Assembly: GCF_964204645.1 (NCBI RefSeq)
Contig: NC_134028.1
Span: forward strand, 26,262,153-26,326,152
Direction of reading: 5' to 3'
DNA length: 64,000 bases
Source: Tubulanus polymorphus
Lineage: Eukaryota > Nemertea > Palaeonemertea > Tubulaniformes > Tubulanidae
Shown here: positions 1 through 13,900 of the stretch, piece by piece
How positions within the stretch are numbered: position 1 is the stretch's first letter
How the letters are laid out: each line of letters begins with the position of its first letter
Notes under the pieces: generated by a model
Database searches by the model: none
What the model saw: the letters and a program-made list of their open reading frames with translations, nothing else
Told to the model about the DNA's origin: nothing
Position numbers and translations under genes: made by a program

Positions 1-1980
1 AAGTAAGGGTATGGATACATTGGCAAATAGTGACTTTGGAAAGGGCGGTCAGTAAGTACGTCGATGATCATTCAAGCCAAGCTAAATCTGAAAAGTTGAA
101 GGTATCCTATAGCTAAAAAGCACTTTGAAAAACTGTGACTACCTTTCAGAGGCATGGTGGCATGCTGTACCATATACCCACTGGTTGTTCTAAAGAATAT
201 ACCTAGACACTGCCTGGATTATATCAGCTGATTCAAGTCACGGTTCTAGGATAACCTATTTGTTGTGCGGCCTTTGCACACTGGCCACTATTTAGCTCTA
301 CTTTTTGCAACAACAGACTTTTTTGATTGATAATTTGACATATGATCAGCGATCAAAGGTTTCGGTGATATTTTAAGATGAACAAAGGTTTCCTTCATCC
401 TATTCAGTAAGTCTATTATAGATAGAACATTTTTGAGGACAGATTGGAAGGCCTTGTTTTAGTGGAGCATCTTACTTCTTTGAGGTCGCGGGTGTATTTT
501 GAGGGGACCCTATATTTTCAATGGAGTGTTGAAGCAAACATTGGGAAAATGCAAGGAATATTCATTTTTTGTAAATAATGATTCTAAAATGCACGAAATA
601 CTACCGGTATCTCAAAGCATCCATTTAGGTCCCTGCGACAACAAAACTCTTTCACTAAAGTGCGTCCCCCCTTTCAAATTTCGTAGAATCAGCCCTGATG
701 ATCCAGCACTGATGTCTTATGATCAAATTCTTCAAGCCCTTGTCATTCTTGCTATACTTTAGAAAATTTGATAGATTATGAAAATTGTTTCTCTGTAAAT
801 ACGTCAATTCATCGGTTCAGTCATAAGAGACGTCAGAACTGACCTTCCATTCTCTCTCTCCTCACGTGACATGGCTCTGTTACCGGTTTATCAACCATTC
901 AAATTCAATAACGAAATGTCATATAAAACGTAAGCATTTCAAATCTAAAAGGTTATCTGATAACTCTTTATCTTATTGACGATAGTTGTTATAACGTCAA
1001 TCACCAAAACAACTTCCGATTATGAAAACAAAATGATTTAAATGATTTCTGTAATAATTACCAGGTTTTGTTCAAGGTTGACGTTCTGAGGATGTTTTAA
1101 TTTGGGCCATTGTTATCATAGTAGTGACAATTAACGGTGGCCACTTAATCAGAGAAAAATCAGGGAATTTCTTTTCTTTAAAAAAGTGTAAACAGTTTTT
1201 ATAACTGTGCAACTGGGGCCCTGAATTTTAGACTATGAATAAAATTCAACTGACAACTGAGGAACTGAGCCCTGGAGTTTCATACTTCATTCCCTTATGA
1301 ATCTTTGATTGTTTTTTTGTCCTTGATCTTTAATGGTTTACAGGTGACAAATGCTACGTGGTGATATTGAGAAATATATGATTCACTTTAAGTTGTAAAG
1401 AACAATCTAGAAAAGTGCATTGAGAGCGGCTTTTTATATCCGGTTCTTACAACACACAACAAAGCAGAGTTATTCAAACTGTCTCATTGATTAATCATTT
1501 TTTTTACTGAAGAATACGTTATGGAAAAAACCGTTGAATTGAAAGTCACGCGATCTCAATAAAAACTACCGTAAAAATTTATCAGGAACCGAAAAAAAAT
1601 GTGGCGAGAGCGAACTTCAAATCTACAGCACCAAATTTCATTCTTCCACTATGTGCACAAACCTCATTTTACATAAACCCGGGTTCTAGACTTAAATTCT
1701 AGGCCTAGAATAATTCGGACCTGGGCTCGGTTTCACAAAAAAGTTAAACTCAAATTTTTGGTGTAATTGCCAATGGTTACTTCATGTTTTCAATGAGGAC
1801 AACAATTCAAACTTAACCGTTTTAGGCTTAAACTTTTTCGTGAAACTGGGCCCTGGGAGAATTTGTGTATTTATGTAAAATGAGGATAGAATTTTTTCCA
1901 AACCTCTGTTGATTTTAATAAATGCCTCCACTGTCTTTTTAACCGATGCTTATATGCTTTTAATGCTCGTCGAACTTTAG
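1..1980. other. Intron or upstream non-coding DNA of the collagen gene
   Basis: I see no convincing exon here. The first bases look like a splice donor (exon ending at about base 2, then GTAAGG), so the window may begin at the end of an upstream collagen exon; this cannot be proven. The stretch holds one 131-bp inverted-repeat element listed separately. The short ORF at 499-762 has no recognisable domain. Confidence 0.4.
1723..1853. mobile_element. MITE-like inverted-repeat element, copy 1
   Basis: This 131-bp element starts GGGCTCGGTTTCAC and ends GTGAAACTGGGCCC, so its ends are near-perfect inverted repeats followed inward by AAAAAGTTAAAC / TTTAAGCC-type sequence. A copy of the same length, differing at only a few bases, lies at 43409-43539 inside a TTC30 intron. 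Two same-length copies with the same borders at unrelated sites indicate a non-autonomous transposable element. No coding capacity is present. Confidence 0.65.
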
Positions 1981-4900
1981 GGCACCCCTGGTTCACCAGG
2001 CATGGCAGGCCGACCAGGAAAAGATGGGATCCCAGGATCGCGGGTTAGTATAACGTACAATCAGCGTGAAGATTTATGGCCATTTTATCCAGATTGCCGA
2101 TTATATCAAGGAAATGAATGTCATTTTCTGGGGTTCATTTCTCTAAAAGAAAAACAAGTTTAAAGTTCTGTTTTGTATCAAACATTGTTTTGTGCAAGAA
2201 GTTGTAAAAACAAAGATACAATGATTTATGACAAATGTATTGAATTTATTGCCCCAAATTCGACCACAAATACTTATTGTCTCGGTGATTCTAAATAAGA
2301 ACAATTTTTATCTCGGTCCAGGGCCAAATTACACAATAAGCAATAAACGATAGCTTCTAAATTCTTTTAATATAAATTCAATTCATGAAGAAATTGCATT
2401 TGGTTAAGAGCTAAGCTATTTCTATATCTTACAGTCGTGATTTGAGACCAAAATTTGATTAAGTATTAGTTCATTTGAGAGAATTAAAATTAATTCATTT
2501 GAAAGAATTAAAATGATTTCAGTTCAAATGTTTTGATTGTCGAATCAAATCATCACTTGCGAAACTGTAGAAATCTGGATTGTGGAGCAACTGAGTCCAG
2601 AAATAGAATATGTTCTTTTCATAATATTCTACTGTAAACATTGAAACTAATGACGTAAAATTCAGTTACGTCAATCTTTCATCTTTTATCGATCATTGGT
2701 ATTGATTTTAGAGGTAGATATTGATAATATGGGTGGAGGGAGCAGTTATCGTGTATCTTTTAATTTCTAGTATGAGCTGAATATTTATTGATTTACAGTT
2801 TTCATGATCTGTAATTGATAGATAAATAGAACGTAGATCTGAACCAATGTCCCGGATTCTAAAAATGTCAAGTTCTTTCTTCATTATTGACTGTTTGAGC
2901 ACTAAATCATTCACATGAATCTGGCCTACATTGTATTTGTATAAAACGATTACAGCTATTCTTAGCCTTTAGCCTAAAATCTGACGCCTACATTTTGTTC
3001 AAAATCCTTGAAAATCTGAGGTCGTTCGTGATCGAGATTCACGTGTTAGCGTTATAGCGTACTGTGTGCAAATCATCCCGAGACAGTTCGGCATGGATCT
3101 TTAAAAAAACCTGAATGTCGTGGGCCCACCTGCCAGTGCCCTACCCCAGCACTATCTGCACATACACTCTAAAAACATACGCTTTGATAAAGAGCTCGTT
3201 TATGTCCTACTCTAATAACCGAGGCCTTCTTTGTTTTTTGGGGTATTTCAGGGTGCAGTTGGAAACCCCGGTGCTGATGGAAAGAAGGGTGATATAGGAC
3301 CAGCCGGCCCATCGGTAAGAATCACCCTTTATTACCAGAAATTTGCGCACATTTTGGAGTCGTCAAATATTCAGTTTCCTTTGACTGGACGGACATAGTT
3401 AATACTCTGATTATCAGTTTACCCCCAATGGACTTTGGTTCACCGTGGACTCAACTAATTACATAACTAATTCAGGGCACTCTCGGGGTAACTGGGTCAG
3501 TATAATATTTGATCCAAATATTTGAGTACAAAGTTCAAAGTTCGATGATGCCCTGATGGTGTTCAGTCCTTCAGATGAAACTAAATTCATTATTTAGGAT
3601 TTTTACGATGCATATAACATTAATTTTATTTGATTATGTTGATTTTTTAATGTATTTCGCGATCAATGTAAGCATCGTTCGTGAGCCCTCAGCTCGTGAA
3701 GGCGTTCGTAATGTGTTAATTGTCCTGTGTCTGATTTTTCTTTAGTTTAAGCTTGTTTTTATTCTGTGTCGTGTACTGTGTATTTATTTCTGTGTATTAT
3801 TGTGTGTATGTAGGGTAGAGATGGTGTACCTGGTTTACAGGTAAGGAAGGTTCTGCAGCTAGCCCATTTCATTATTATCAATTTCTCAGATAATCTTAAG
3901 CTTTAATACTGGCACTAGTTGCTCAAAAGTTGGCTAGAGTTAAGTTAACCATTGCATATATACCATAGAAACCAGGGGCGGATGCAAGGAGAAGGTACGC
4001 ACCCCCTACCCCCCCCCCCCCAAAAAAAAAAAAATGCCCTGAAATATTACAGAAAAAATGAAATAGATTAAACTGCTACCTACAAAAGTTTATAGTCATA
4101 GTCTGGTTCTCTGTATTTCCAAAAATGAGTTATTGCTTCTTTCAGGTTGCTCTTTTATGTATTTATGATATACCCTATTTTGGGGTTAGCACCCCACCTT
4201 GAGTCAGACCCTACCATCCGTTCTAGAAATAATGCAATTTTGATCGTCACTTTTTAAACTATTAACCTGGTTTACTTTAACCATCTTTTGAGTGACTGAC
4301 CCTTGTACAATAAAACAAGAAATCTACGTACAATAAAACCTCGGCTTACTGGGACATGGCCAGCTCGAACTTTTGATTAAATTGGGCAAGAATTAAAATC
4401 TTTTTAATTTCTATCTTAGTAATCTGTTTCGTTACTCACAGTGGTCGTAGTCAGTCTCAGTAAGGGTGAGGTTTACTGTAAATACAAAGTCTTCTTCAAT
4501 GAGAGGTGTTTATTATTGTATATCTGTAGGGATTATTAGGCGAGAAGGGTGAAGCCGGAGCCAGGGTGGGTTCATGTTTTCGTTTCATTTATTTTTCATT
4601 TTTGTGGCGATGCTCTGTGCATGAATTCACTGCAGGCCGAATATCAGCTTTATTACTGAAATTAATGAATAAATCTGTCTAAAAATTATATATATATATG
4701 TTCGGGACAAATACGCTGTTTTCTGCATGGACTGTTTATATTTGGGTGTAAGCACTCATGTTGGTTATTGAGTAATATGAACTAATTTGTGTTTTTCACA
4801 CAATGCTTCACACCTTCAGCAAATGGTTTTACTTTCACTACATTGTAATAATTGCACATTGAATATGATTACGTAATATTGCAATAAGATATTAATGGAT

Positions 4901-7900
4901 ATTCAACCAGTCGTAATAACTGTAATAACAGCAGGACTGGATCTAGGAAATTGGAAGGCAGGGGGGGGGGGTTGGTTCAGAAGAAAATAAAAGATATATC
5001 TCAGACGTAGCAGCTATATCAAAGGCGTCTATCGGGGTTCTACCCTCTATTTTAGATGAAATAAATGCAAAAACATAAGATGTGTCAAATTGCAGGTTTT
5101 AACAATCTTAGTCCTGATGAAAAGGGCCACTTCAGTGGGAAGGCAAGGCTTGTAATATTTGTTACTTTTCTGTTAAATTCATGGCAAGGTTTTTCTTTCC
5201 TTCCACTTTTTGTTTCTATGCAATCTTGTTCTTTGTTGATTGAGATTGACGATCATGACCGATGAAAAGTGACTGACTAAGAATCTTTTTAGCGCACGTT
5301 CACAGCCAGCCACTACCACCTCCTTACCTCCTCCGCCCCTCAACCCTGTAAGCCACCATACCCTGATTCCCTCATTTTTGTTCAGTTTGTTCGATATATA
5401 CGATATCTCCCTCGTTTGTTGTTTCGAGATACGACATAAAATGAATAATTATTCTTTTGATAAAACTAATCGTTTGATAAAAACCGTCTCAAGTGTTCGG
5501 CTCGATATTGAAACATGGCGGCACGTAAACTCACCCTGAAGGACTCCTCAGAGGGTCATATCAATTATATCAATGTCATTTTAGTTTCCAAAGTTGAAAA
5601 AATTGAAAATCTAAATTACCATTATTAAAACGCTATAACCATGATGGATGATGTTAGATTTTACGTTATTATTGTGGGATTCTCTTAATATTGAAAAATG
5701 CAGCAGTTTTATTTATTGTTTTTTCTAGGGCACTCGCGGCAGAAGAGGCAAAAAAGGACCAAAAGGCGATAAAGGAGATCAGGTAGGGCAGATCGGGGGC
5801 TGGTCGATGATCAATTCATAGCTGCTGCATTAAACAGGAATACTGGAATATAAAGTGTATGATTATTTCAATGTCTATGTCCATATAGGGAATACCCGGT
5901 CTAGATGCCCCTTGTCCATTGGGCCCTAATGGACTACCGCTACCTGGTTGTGGTTGGAGACCTCCCCCGGTAACGTTTTTAAAACTCTTCCTATTGGCAT
6001 GAAAACGGTTTACGATAAAGCATGATAGAGATTCATTCGTATCCTAGTGAAGCATGTTGTGAGAAGGCTTTTTTCATAATTTATCTGCATAGACTACACG
6101 CAGGACGTAGCCTAGACAATTACTGAGTCCCCCGGTAAGGCTACATCTAGTTCAAGTTTGTTAACATTCTTTGAGATATGTTAAGAATGACAAAAACATG
6201 TTGTTTATATGCTTGCTGTTTATCTGTTCGTTCTATCATTTCTGATCTGATCCGGAATGTTTTCGCCGGTGTGGAATGCCTTATCGCTTTTGAAACCTTG
6301 AATTCATGAATTTGTAGAAGTTTCGCAGATTGATGCATGACTTTTGATTAACAAATATCGTTGATTATGTATGAAAAATGTTCAAATGTTTGTATAGATG
6401 ATATTACGTTATCAATACAATGGTTATAACCCATTGACCAATGACCAAAAATAGGTTGAAAAATAATTCTACCTGATCCAGGGCTCTGAGCTGTTATAGA
6501 TGTAGGCCAAAATGACTTGCGCGTGACGAGGGGGATTTCCTGTTTATTGTTCATAGATATCGGCTTTAAGATTGTTTCATCACAGATATTGTGATCTTAC
6601 TGATTTATTCGTAGTTCATCAATAAAAAGTGCACCCCTCACCCTGAGTACAGGACCTGCAATTGAGGGTAGAATTCCTTATTCATACATTTGCTTTATGA
6701 ATCTGAGAACCAGCAGCAGCCCTGGGTGAACCTGTCACTATTTCCAGGTCGATATGTGATGAGATATCGAAAAAGTGCATTGGCACAAATACCAGGTGTG
6801 CGTGCATGCGGAGTGTCCCTGATATCGTACTGTGTACTGGATTGATCTACTTCGTTCTTGTTCTACTGTATCCTCCACTCTTGTTTTATTGAAGCCTTCC
6901 GATATATTGACTGACTTTATTTTTATCTCGTGTCCTTGAGCTAAATGCTAGTTAAAGAATAATAACAGCTGAAAAGATCAAACGTAAAGGATTTGCGTTA
7001 TGAAGAATTTTCTTTCCTTTGATAGAAATTACTAATACTACTTAATATTTTTTTGCAATTTGTTTGACATCTGCAAGTGGTAAATCAGGGTTTACACAGC
7101 TTGCAGTAACTGTCTGACAGTGCCTCGTCCTGCAATATCTAATCGGCACTGATAATAGTGACTAGTATGTCATATATCAGACAGAAATATGATAGTAATA
7201 TCCAAAGGAGAATAGGTTACTGTGTTTAGATCATGCGAGTGGGGCTGCTCTCAAAAAATTCATCTCATTACTTTGAAATGAAGTGTTGAAAAGTGAAGGA
7301 TATTTTCAAAAGGGGGCCTTGCTTTAGCACCCAAAGCAGCCCTCACTCGATCTGCACCTATTATTATAGAAAGTGCTCGATAAAACATGTTGTGATATGA
7401 TAAGGAATCTCTCCACAGGGATAAATGAAGTTTTGATAATCTCTCTCAAGTTCAGCCTCATTGACTTGGTAATAGATGGAACTAGATTTTGTAATTACCC
7501 ACATTGTCTCATGAATTCGGGAATATTTCAAATTTTAGTGTTACACCGTAAAATAGGTACCTGCAATCCAGGGGTGGATCAAGGGGGAACTTATGAGACT
7601 TGTACGAGTCCATCAAATTCTTATGAGTACCTTTTTCATCATCTCAACAATGAATAGAAAATTGGTGTATTCCTGTACGGGAGTACGTTTAATATTGCCT
7701 TTTTGGACATAATGAAAAAGCACCCTTTCTGCAATCCCGTGTAAATATTTATGTATATGAGTAAAATGCGGTAACTAGCAAATAACTTGAGTCGGAATTG
7801 AAGAAAAAGTCGTTCTACTCAATAAGGTAAGCATGATATTTCCACCACGTAAACATTCTGTGGTATATTGCTGACACATATTTCACTGCTATTAAAAGAA

Positions 7901-10900
7901 ACTGTGTTATTGGCACTTGTTGTAGGTCGATGAGAACGAAATGGTTTCCTTCCCATTTCCTTATTTCCGACCGTTATATTTACAAAGTGTTTATACATGT
8001 ATATAGAAACCTATAGCAGTGAATGTAGTTACAGCAAGTTGTTCTCTTCTTATAACGCATGAATAACTGCTTTATTAAAAATGCACTGCTTTCATTGCGT
8101 AACCAACAGATATTTATTCATTGCACTTGAAATGTTGACAATTCGATCGTCCGTCATATGATATGATGTGTATGTACCATATGTTCACAGACGTCTGTCA
8201 ACTAATGTCTCGTGAAAATCAAATTGTTTGTCTTTAGGAAATAGAATCTGTGCGCAAGCTGTTTCTATAAACACCGGCAAAAAAAAATTCATAGACGTTT
8301 TACTTGTACAGTAAACCTTAGTGGAATCACTCGGAAATATTTGCATATTGCTTCTAATTTATTCACGTTATCAAAGTTGACAGACGCCAATATTCAAATG
8401 TTTGATTCATAGATGCTAGTCACGATCACACATTTTTTACCTGGACCAACCGCCTAAAAATGGGTCCATGTCTTTTCGCTAAATTTGGTTCGTCCAAAAA
8501 TGTCAGACTACCTATGGCTCATATCAAATTTTAGCACTGATGAAATTATGTAAATGCTAATGACTCCACAGCATTGTTTTGATAGGATTTTAGTAACGAG
8601 TCAGTGGTTTACATGTGAACTCTGATAATCTAAATATGACTGTGGATGTGGTCTGAGCCTAGTCATCTCATTGTGATTGTGGCTATTGATGAATTAGACG
8701 ATAATCTTTGTCTTATTGATGAAATTGCTGATGAAATCACGCGCACTAGTTGCACAAAACACCAGCCACTGCACAACAGACAGCACTGTTGCACTATAAG
8801 CAGATAAAAAACACTCTTGTGTCAACTTCCAAAGCAGTCTGCTCAAATTACATTCTTCACCCTTGTTGAGAGGTAGGGCACAGACGGTGCCGTCCCCGTA
8901 ACAAGTGCCCTCCAATACATACCACTAATTACAGAGTGACCTTCAGTAAAATACTGATTCTATCGCAAATGTTAGTTCTCAGAATAGAGAAATCATGTTT
9001 CTTGAAGCACAGATATTTATATCGTTGTCTTTTGCCCCTCTTACTCTTCTTACTGGTATATCAGATAGTTTGTCATATTCACCACCAGTTTGTTTCAATA
9101 TTAGTAAAGTTTCAGCAGTTCGTTTTTCCAGTTCAATTTACTAAGTGTAAGTCGTCGCTGTCGAAGTCATCATGACTGATTCTATTTCTAAAACGGTACT
9201 ATATGAGTTTATAGAAATATTTCAATGAGAAAATACTGGAAATTCTTTTGCTTGATTATCAAAAGACGCGCTTCATTTCAGTCTAGTTTTATATAAAACA
9301 TTGATTTGATTTCATGGAACACTCGTCGCTTGCGACGTGACTGCGTGCAGATGTTACCCGTTATTTAAAAAACACCAATACGTATATTCTAGTAAAACTA
9401 GCAATAATAAAACATGTTATAAACATGCGGTTTTTATTTCCAGTGAAATTGTCATTGATATCGCGATAACGTTCGTCGGATTTATTTATTCTGAATGAGT
9501 CAACAATTCGTCATTAATATCCTTGATCGATGATAATATATTTTATTGTACCTATTATTACAATTACTCTACCATTGATGAAACAGTACGAGTCGGTGTT
9601 GTCACAACGACATATAAAGAATCCCACGAGAATGTTGTAACGATATAAAGAGAATGCCACCACACTAATAAAAAGAAGGATAAAGTCCAAAAAGTTTCTT
9701 TAAAGCTAATAATTTATTGATTCGAAGACGAATATTATGTTTTAGTCAAAAACGTTGAATCAATAAATTATGAGCTTGATGGAAACTTGATGAAATTTAC
9801 TCTGTTGCGGAACTGCTAAAGACTGCTTTGGAAATGAAAAATTATCATTTTGCTTCTCTTTTCTTAATTTTCTGGCTCTGAGCACATATTAACACCAAAT
9901 TACGTAGACTATCATCAGAGGTGCAGCTAGCTGGTCAGTGATTATCGATATGATCTGATAATGTTTTTTCTCCTGACCTGACCGCAGTGTGTTTATTACC
10001 ATTTTATTAGGGTTTTATACCAGATATTCCTGATCAACCATGTCCTCTAGATGATAAAGGATTACCAGTTAAAGGTTGTCCCTATGTAACCATGCTTAAG
10101 GTAGGCTTTCATCCTTCTATATCCACATTAAACATAAGAAAAACCAAGACCGTAACTGTCCGCCCATACCACATTTAGTGAATGCCCAAGTTGAACTTGC
10201 CCAAGATTTGGCCAAATTGACCTTGCGCGAACCACCATTAGAGGCTGCCCCTATCAAGTGACCCATATTCTACCCATCTACCCCCCTCTGGTAATTACTG
10301 CATAGTTCCCTGTTCCTCGGCAAGTTGCTTAAAGTACGTTATTATTGGAAAACATAATGTGTAAGATAAAACCGGCACTTTTTGACCGAGAACGTCTTCG
10401 GGGATGTTTTTATTCCGTTGAGTTCGTCATGGTTTTCACATTCACAGTGCCTGGATAGAGAGAGAGAGAGTAAACACGGCCATCAAAATGTTATCTATGA
10501 GTGCAGAAGAAAACACAGTGCTTTTCACTGGAGAGCACGATCTGTCATCAATAATACATGATGCAACCCCCGTTCCTAGAAATGTCAAGGTCGATAGTGT
10601 TGTTATTGGTGTATGGCAGCACGTAGGCCTGCAGACGAGGGTCCCCAAAAACTAGATCGCAATAAGTACATTTAATGTTATAAATATATAATTGGAGGCC
10701 ATGTTTTTGGCTTTAAATGATAATTAATGATTAGATAATGATTATAATTATCCTTTCATATGAAAAATTATATTCAAACTCGATCATCAATATTGAAAGA
10801 ATCGTTTTCGATCACGGAAGAATGTTCCGATTTACGCGATATTAAATCGAGCAAAAGCTGACACACATCTTCAATTGATGATTAATACGCTTCTTATGTC

Positions 10901-13900
10901 TGGGCTTCTGATATAAAAAAGTGACAGGGCTTCGATCGCGATATCATTGTGAAATAAACTATGTGTATTATCAAATTTGATATCGCTAAGATAAATAGTG
11001 ATTGTATATATATATATATTTGGAGACACCACTGACTGTAAGGTCTGGATATCGAGATGAGACGATAAAAATGAAATAGTAAAATCTCTTGATCGTGAAT
11101 AATGAACAGTGACACATTTTATGAATTGGTCATCGTGAAATATACGTGTAATTCATTCAATAACAGCTGATTCCTGTGAAACATTAACAAGCTGATGCAA
11201 TACATATAGCAGTAAACATCTAAGTCATGTGAAAAAGCTTGAATACAGTAAACCTTGCTTTACTCGTATATGGCTAAATAATTTTTCTTAGGTATTTTTT
11301 TATCCTTACTTGGACAGTTTTGCCAGTCCGAGTTAGGTGAAGGTTACTGTAGAAAATCTTTTGGATTGTAAGCGGTCTGGGCTGAAATCTTAGCATAAAA
11401 TTCTGCATTTCCATTACTAAATTGCAAAAATTACATGACCTCAGTAAAATATATCAGCAAATATATTTATGATGCGATATTGTCAATTATTTGTTTGTCA
11501 TGTTTTTATCATCATCAGTCAATAATTATTATGATTAATTAAGATCAATTTTCATATTCGGAATGATAAATATTTTGCTAAAATTACATTCAAATAGTTG
11601 TGGAAGCAATTACATAGTAAATCATCTAGTTAACATTCAGGCTATTTTTGGATTGCATCAGCTTCATCATATATGTTGTGCTCGAGAATAGTCGATAGAT
11701 TCCTGGAAATCAATGATTTCACGTCCCTCGACTCTGCAACGATATTTTTAATTGAACTCTAAATGAACTCATTCAGTCTGGAGCAAATATTTCCATCAGC
11801 TGTTTACATGTTTCCTATAGTTCCTAGAAACACCAGGCTATGCGTTCATGTTCATGCCGGCAAAAACCTGTTTCTAGCACAGCAGCGTGTTGATAGAAAA
11901 ATGAGCTTTGTATGAAGAAATCCCTGGAAAAATATATTCTTGACATATAGTCATATACGCATATTTAGGTCATTTTTGTAAAAACGTGTTAAAAAGAGAT
12001 CTCAAGTTGACATGTCTAGTGCTATGCTTGTCAACAGACATGTGTAGTATTCTGCATGTCAACATCAGCAAACATTTTTCTCAGTCACGTTGGTTTCAAA
12101 TGAAAAGTGAATTGTAGTTCATACTCTCATGCTAAAGCTAGAGTTATTCTATAAAAATGCAGATAAGAGCTAGTGGCCCGAAAAAGAGTTGATATATGCT
12201 TTCATTTCTAAAGATGTCAAATGCCAATGGTTTACTACTACTGTTTACAGGATAAATATTCTGATAGATCAATTATGAAATTTGCGGAATGTGAAAAAAA
12301 AGGAACTAAAAAAATGTGGAACTTGGATTTGAAAGGGGGTCTTCCGCACCCATGACCCTCCTCAATCAATATCTTAGATATTTTGAGATTTTTGATATTG
12401 CTATAGCATTTTTCGATTTCTCATAAATCATAATGATTATATCAATGATTATCAATGATCAACCTTGATAAGTAAATTACTGAAATTATCAAAAAGACTC
12501 ATGATATAAATACAAGTGATTTACTAGTTGTTTTTATTATGATTTATTTATTGGTCAGGTATTTAACACTTTACTCCAGCTATTTGTCACTTTCAGCGGT
12601 GAATAAAGCAGTTATTTCTTTATCAACGTGCTAATTATTGATCCAATAACTAATCCCCTTTGATCAATTGTCTGAAGTTAATCCTCTGATATCAGATTTA
12701 TCTCCAATATTTCACCTGCCAACATCACTATGTAATATCACTTTCTTTTGTTCGTAGTTACTGAAGTATATCTTCTATTTTTGCAACATTTTCGGCGCTT
12801 GGGACAAAGACATTTTCTTTTGAGTTTCAATATACTAGACTTTGACAACTTGCAGTGCCCCTTATCTCGGATAAGCCGTACTACGACTTATCAGTTGCCT
12901 TATTACCTTACCGGTTACCCAATAACCCCTTTATCCCTGTAGCCCTTTAAAACTATTATGTATTTAGAGCATTTGCTGTAATTCGAAAGTTTTTGCTGAT
13001 TTCCAGACATTTCAAACCTCAAAGTACCCCTATTACTGTTTTGGTAAAGCCCTATCACCATTTATCAGTAGCCTTACCTGTTGCCCTACAGCCCTTTCAG
13101 CCCTGTAGCCCTGAAACCAATTTCATTGTAGCCCTGTGCTTTCAATCATAGGTGCTTTTAACCTCGATTACCAAGAGATAGCGATCATATTCGATTTAAA
13201 AAAAGCTCTTAACTAATTATGAATAATTCTGCTTTTCTTTCTTCACTCTTTGCTGCACTTTTTCACACACTGAATGTCGTGTCTGCACCTCTCAACACAA
13301 ACACAGGGCGTAGGACCGACGTTCCCTCCCTGTCCTATAGACACTAACGGTAAGCCTAATAGAGAATGCGTGAAAAGACGAGCGAAATGGCAGCGAAAAT
13401 GGTCAAAAGAACTCGATAAAATGGAGACAGAGGTATGTACGTATAAAACCTGATTGGAATGGAATCCGTGGAACTAATAACGTCATTGATTTAGATCCAA
13501 GTGGTCAAGGGTTCATAAACAGTCAGATATGGGACTGATTGAACAGTTGTTTACTCAGTTCTTGGCACTCAGTACCAGTTCTCAGAGTCCTCACCATAAT
13601 TCTTGATTGTGCAAATTATACACAATCACAAAAGCGTTTTTGACCCGGACCAACCATTCATTGGTCCGACCCGAAACAGACCAGGCCCGAGCCAAATTTA
13701 AGATTATTCTATCAGAATCTGGAAGTGACTCACCTCATGTACCTCAGATTTATTTTTGATAGTATGTTAATAATGAGTGAGTAATTTACACATGAACGCG
13801 CTCGCTAATTAGGCAAATTTTGACTCTGGGTCTGGTCCAACCAGTTTGACCCAGGCCCAAATGGTCTCAGAACGTTTTAAGAGTCCATGATTGTGAAGTC